From Chloroflexota bacterium (lineage in GTDB: Bacteria > Chloroflexota > UBA11872), in the NCBI GenBank assembly GCA_022825895.1, contig JAJDVX010000020.1, positions 62,001-126,000 on the forward strand: a stretch of 64,000 bases of DNA, in the 5' to 3' direction. Below, one piece after another: positions 62,330 through 64,000 of the stretch. The first letter of the stretch is position 1, and the number at the start of each line of letters is the position of its first letter. Position numbers and translations under genes: made by a program. The notes beneath the pieces are model-generated. The model was not told the DNA's origin. It saw only the letters and a list, made by a program, of their open reading frames with translations, and searched no databases.

Positions 62330-63289
62330 ATGGCGACCTGGGTTGCGCGGGTGGTTGGGGATCGGATCCGGCTGCGGAAGTTGCGGTGGAATAGCGACGT
62401 GCCGGCGTGGCAGGTGGCGGGGGTGGTGTCGCGGTCGGACGGTGAGCGCTTGGACGTGCACGTGCCGAAGGGGACGGCGTATGAGATGCCGGGGCGGGAG
62501 TTGTGGATTTCGGACCACGGGGAGCACCTGACCTTTCGGCGTGGGGCGTGGTGGCACGTGATGCACGCGGAGGCGCCGGGGGTGCACTGGTATTGCAACG
62601 TGACGACGCCGGTTGAGTACCGGGGCGGGGCGCTGACGTGGACGGACCTGGGGATTGACGTGGAGGTGTATCCGGGCGGGGACGTGGCGATTGACGATTT
62701 GCCGGAGTTCCTGGAGGTGCGGGAGGCGCTGCCGAAAGCGGAGTTTGATGAGGCCGTGCGGGCGGCGCGGCGGCTGATGGCGGATGGGGCGGCGGGGCGA
62801 GGGCCGTTTCGGTCCGACGGCGGGCGGGCGGCGTGGATTGAACAGAAGCTGTTCTGGTTGGCGCCGGGGTTGGGCGACGGGCTGGCGGCAGTTGGGGAGG
62901 TGGCGCAGGCGCGGCGGCCGGAGGTGGTGGATCGGGTGCTGGAGACGGGCAGGCCGGGCGCGCTCACAGGGCTGGGCGCGGGGGCGCTGATGGGGCTGGC
63001 GGAACGTGATTCGCCGCGGGACGGGGTGACGGTGGTGGCGGCGGAGTCGGAGTTGGCGATGGGGTTGGATTCGGTGCGGTTTGGGCTGCAGGTGTGGGGT
63101 CCGGGTGTGCACGTGCGGCTGGTGGTGGTGCGGGATGAGCCGGTGGACGTTGCCACGGAGTTTGAGGCGGCGTTGCGACGGCCCAAGACTTCGGCGGCGA
63201 TGCGATTGACAGGGGCGCTGGCGAAGGGGTTGCCGGGGCCGCATGGGTTTATTACGACGAGCGGGTTTGTAGCGGCGGTGTGGCGGTGA
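62330..63289 (+). CDS. DUF402-domain protein fused to an unknown C-terminal domain
   Basis: The N-terminal about 145 residues match the DUF402 fold found in nucleoside di/triphosphatases and FomD: WWHVMHAEAPGVHWYCNV, TPVEYRGGALTWTDLGID and VEVYPGGDVAIDDLPEF, with KAEFDEAVRAARRL. The remaining about 170 residues (including WIEQKLFWLAPGLGDG and VTVVAAESELAMGLD) have no fold I know. I chose ATG 62330; a TTG six bases upstream is also in frame. It follows the aldo/keto reductase by 18 bases and may share its transcript. Third codon positions are strongly G. Confidence 0.7.
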   Translation: MATWVARVVGDRIRLRKLRWNSDVPAWQVAGVVSRSDGERLDVHVPKGTAYEMPGRELWISDHGEHLTFRRGAWWHVMHAEAPGVHWYCNVTTPVEYRGGALTWTDLGIDVEVYPGGDVAIDDLPEFLEVREALPKAEFDEAVRAARRLMADGAAGRGPFRSDGGRAAWIEQKLFWLAPGLGDGLAAVGEVAQARRPEVVDRVLETGRPGALTGLGAGALMGLAERDSPRDGVTVVAAESELAMGLDSVRFGLQVWGPGVHVRLVVVRDEPVDVATEFEAALRRPKTSAAMRLTGALAKGLPGPHGFITTSGFVAAVWR

Positions 63290-63316
63290 GGATCCGTAGG
63301 CGTGGCTGCGATGCGC

Positions 63317-63745
63317 TCAGGCGGCGGTGACCTCGACCTTGATCGTTCGGCCCAGAGCACGAAGCGCACGCTGAACTTGGCCGACATGCGAACGGTGGTC
63401 AGGGTTGGCGAGCTTGCGAATGGCGGACTCGCTGAGGCCAAGCCTGCGGGCAAGTTCAACCTTCGTGATGCGCTGGTCCCGCATTGCCGAGTAGAGCGCA
63501 AGTTTTGCGGCAACGACGGTGGGCACCGGCACTCGTGCCTGACCCGGGAGCGTCGCGCTTGGCTCCGGGATGTCCCGCTTCTCGTGCACATAACCGGCCA
63601 AGGCGGTCGCGAGCGCATCTTCGGCCAAAGCCAGGACTTCGGACCGGTCGGCACCGCCGGTGACGGCCTCCGGGACGTCCGGGAAAGTGGCAACAAGGCC
63701 GCCATCCTCATCGGCTTCAAGGATGCAGGGGTATTCGTAGATCAT
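63317..63745 (-). CDS. hicB: HicB-type antitoxin with C-terminal HTH
   Basis: The 142-residue protein has the HicB degraded RNase H-like fold (MIYEYPCILEADEDGGLVATFPD... with DVPEAVTGGADRSEVLALAEDAL) and a C-terminal HTH (ITKVELARRLGLSESAIRKL) for autoregulation. It is encoded 3 bases after hicA, the usual order. A perfect palindrome upstream of hicA is its likely operator. Confidence 0.9.
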   Translation of the reverse strand: MIYEYPCILEADEDGGLVATFPDVPEAVTGGADRSEVLALAEDALATALAGYVHEKRDIPEPSATLPGQARVPVPTVVAAKLALYSAMRDQRITKVELARRLGLSESAIRKLANPDHRSHVGQVQRALRALGRTIKVEVTAA

Positions 63746-63748
63746 GGT

Positions 63749-63955
63749 TTAGAAGTCCTCTCGGTCGATCTCAAGCTGACGCAGCATCGCGGCAACGAGT
63801 CCCCTGGATAGTTCGCCCTTCTTTAGCGTGGTGAACCTGGAACCAACGTAGATCCGACCGTGGCTGCCTTGGCCGTGAGCCGGATCGAAACGGAAGTCTT
63901 GACCTCTTCGACGCGCATACCTCCTTGCTCGAAGAATGAACTCGCGACTGGACAT
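63749..63955 (-). CDS. hicA: HicA-type mRNA interferase toxin
   Basis: The 68-residue protein is the HicA double-stranded-RNA-binding-like fold with its catalytic histidine in GQGSHGRIYVG; the SREFILRARRYARRRGQ and ELSRGLVAAMLRQLEI parts match. It cleaves mRNA when not bound by HicB. The ATG at 63955 starts MSSREFI. It is the first gene of the hicAB operon near the right edge. Confidence 0.87.
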   Translation of the reverse strand: MSSREFILRARRYARRRGQDFRFDPAHGQGSHGRIYVGSRFTTLKKGELSRGLVAAMLRQLEIDREDF

Positions 63956-63965
63956 CGACCGATGA

Positions 63966-63983
63966 TCGCACCTTTAGGTGCGA
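63966..63983. promoter_or_regulatory. Perfect palindrome upstream of hicA (putative HicB operator)
   Basis: TCGCACC (63966-63972), TTTA, GGTGCGA (63977-63983) form an 18-base inverted repeat 11 bases before the hicA start. HicB/HicAB operators are short palindromes at this position. The promoter itself would lie near or beyond the window edge. Confidence 0.6.
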
Positions 63984-64000
63984 ATCGCAACGGTGTCGTG

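Noticed and set aside
61808-63720. Very long minus-strand open frames (478 and 527 codons) antisense to the aldo/keto reductase and DUF402 genes
   Set aside because: They are Arg/Pro/His- or Ser/Pro-rich without any domain; they arise from the G-biased codon use of the plus-strand genes, which do have conserved motifs.

Overview
The window is a gene-dense, high-GC bacterial chromosome segment with almost no intergenic space. Many genes overlap by 4 bases (ATGA or GTGA), and GTG or TTG starts are common. Gene content (division and wall cluster, LCP protein, larB/larC, several Gfo/Idh/MocA oxidoreductases, a Lon-like protease, vapBC and hicAB modules) suggests an uncultured environmental bacterium. 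My best guess is Chloroflexota (SAR202/Dehalococcoidia-like or sponge-associated), but this rests on familiarity with such genomes and no search was possible. The organism makes peptidoglycan. No rRNA, tRNA, CRISPR array, transposase or phage gene was recognised.

Layout. 1-8.7 kb (minus strand) is a compact dcw operon, mraZ-rsmH-ftsL-ftsI-ftsW-murG-murC-murB-ftsQ, with a MraZ-box promoter; murE, murF, mraY and murD are missing from it. 8.8-13.0 kb holds RNase HI, two unknown proteins, a DHA2 drug exporter and a Gfo/Idh/MocA oxidoreductase. 13.2-16.9 kb (minus) is an eno-larB-larC operon ending in a tail-anchored periodic protein. 17-25 kb holds an SMP-30 lactonase, a divergent Lon-like protease, a rhodanese/MoeB pair, a PDZ-containing histidine kinase with its LuxR-type regulator, and a second Gfo/Idh/MocA protein. 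25-37.5 kb is mostly sugar and envelope metabolism: an LCP ligase, a methyltransferase, a CinA-like protein, a bifunctional aldolase/dehydrogenase, a galU/GHMP-kinase/xylulokinase operon, a homocysteine methyltransferase, a YesL-like membrane protein and a MalK-type ATPase. 37.7-43.5 kb is the translation operon nusA-ylxR-infB-rbfA-truB-ribF. 43.6-56.1 kb holds a Crp regulator, gamma-glutamyltransferase, a YhaO/YhaN-type nuclease pair, an M42 peptidase, an EF-G paralogue and proBA. 56.2-64 kb is accessory: a ComEC-like hydrolase, an EamA transporter, a third Gfo/Idh/MocA protein, an alpha/beta hydrolase carrying a repeat insertion, vapBC, an aldo/keto reductase, a DUF402 fusion and hicAB.

Most notable points. 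In the nusA-infB operon, ylxR and rbfA have no ATG, GTG or TTG start where the conserved proteins begin. Each instead has a well-placed Shine-Dalgarno sequence before an ATC codon, which suggests AUC initiation and possibly IF3-dependent control like that of infC. Two blocks (about 10.1-16.9 and 57.1-63.3 kb) have G-rich plus strands whichever strand the genes lie on, and they contain all the dispersed repeats I found; one repeat composite lies inside a hydrolase reading frame. A Lon-like protease keeps its Ser-Lys dyad but has lost standard AAA+ residues.
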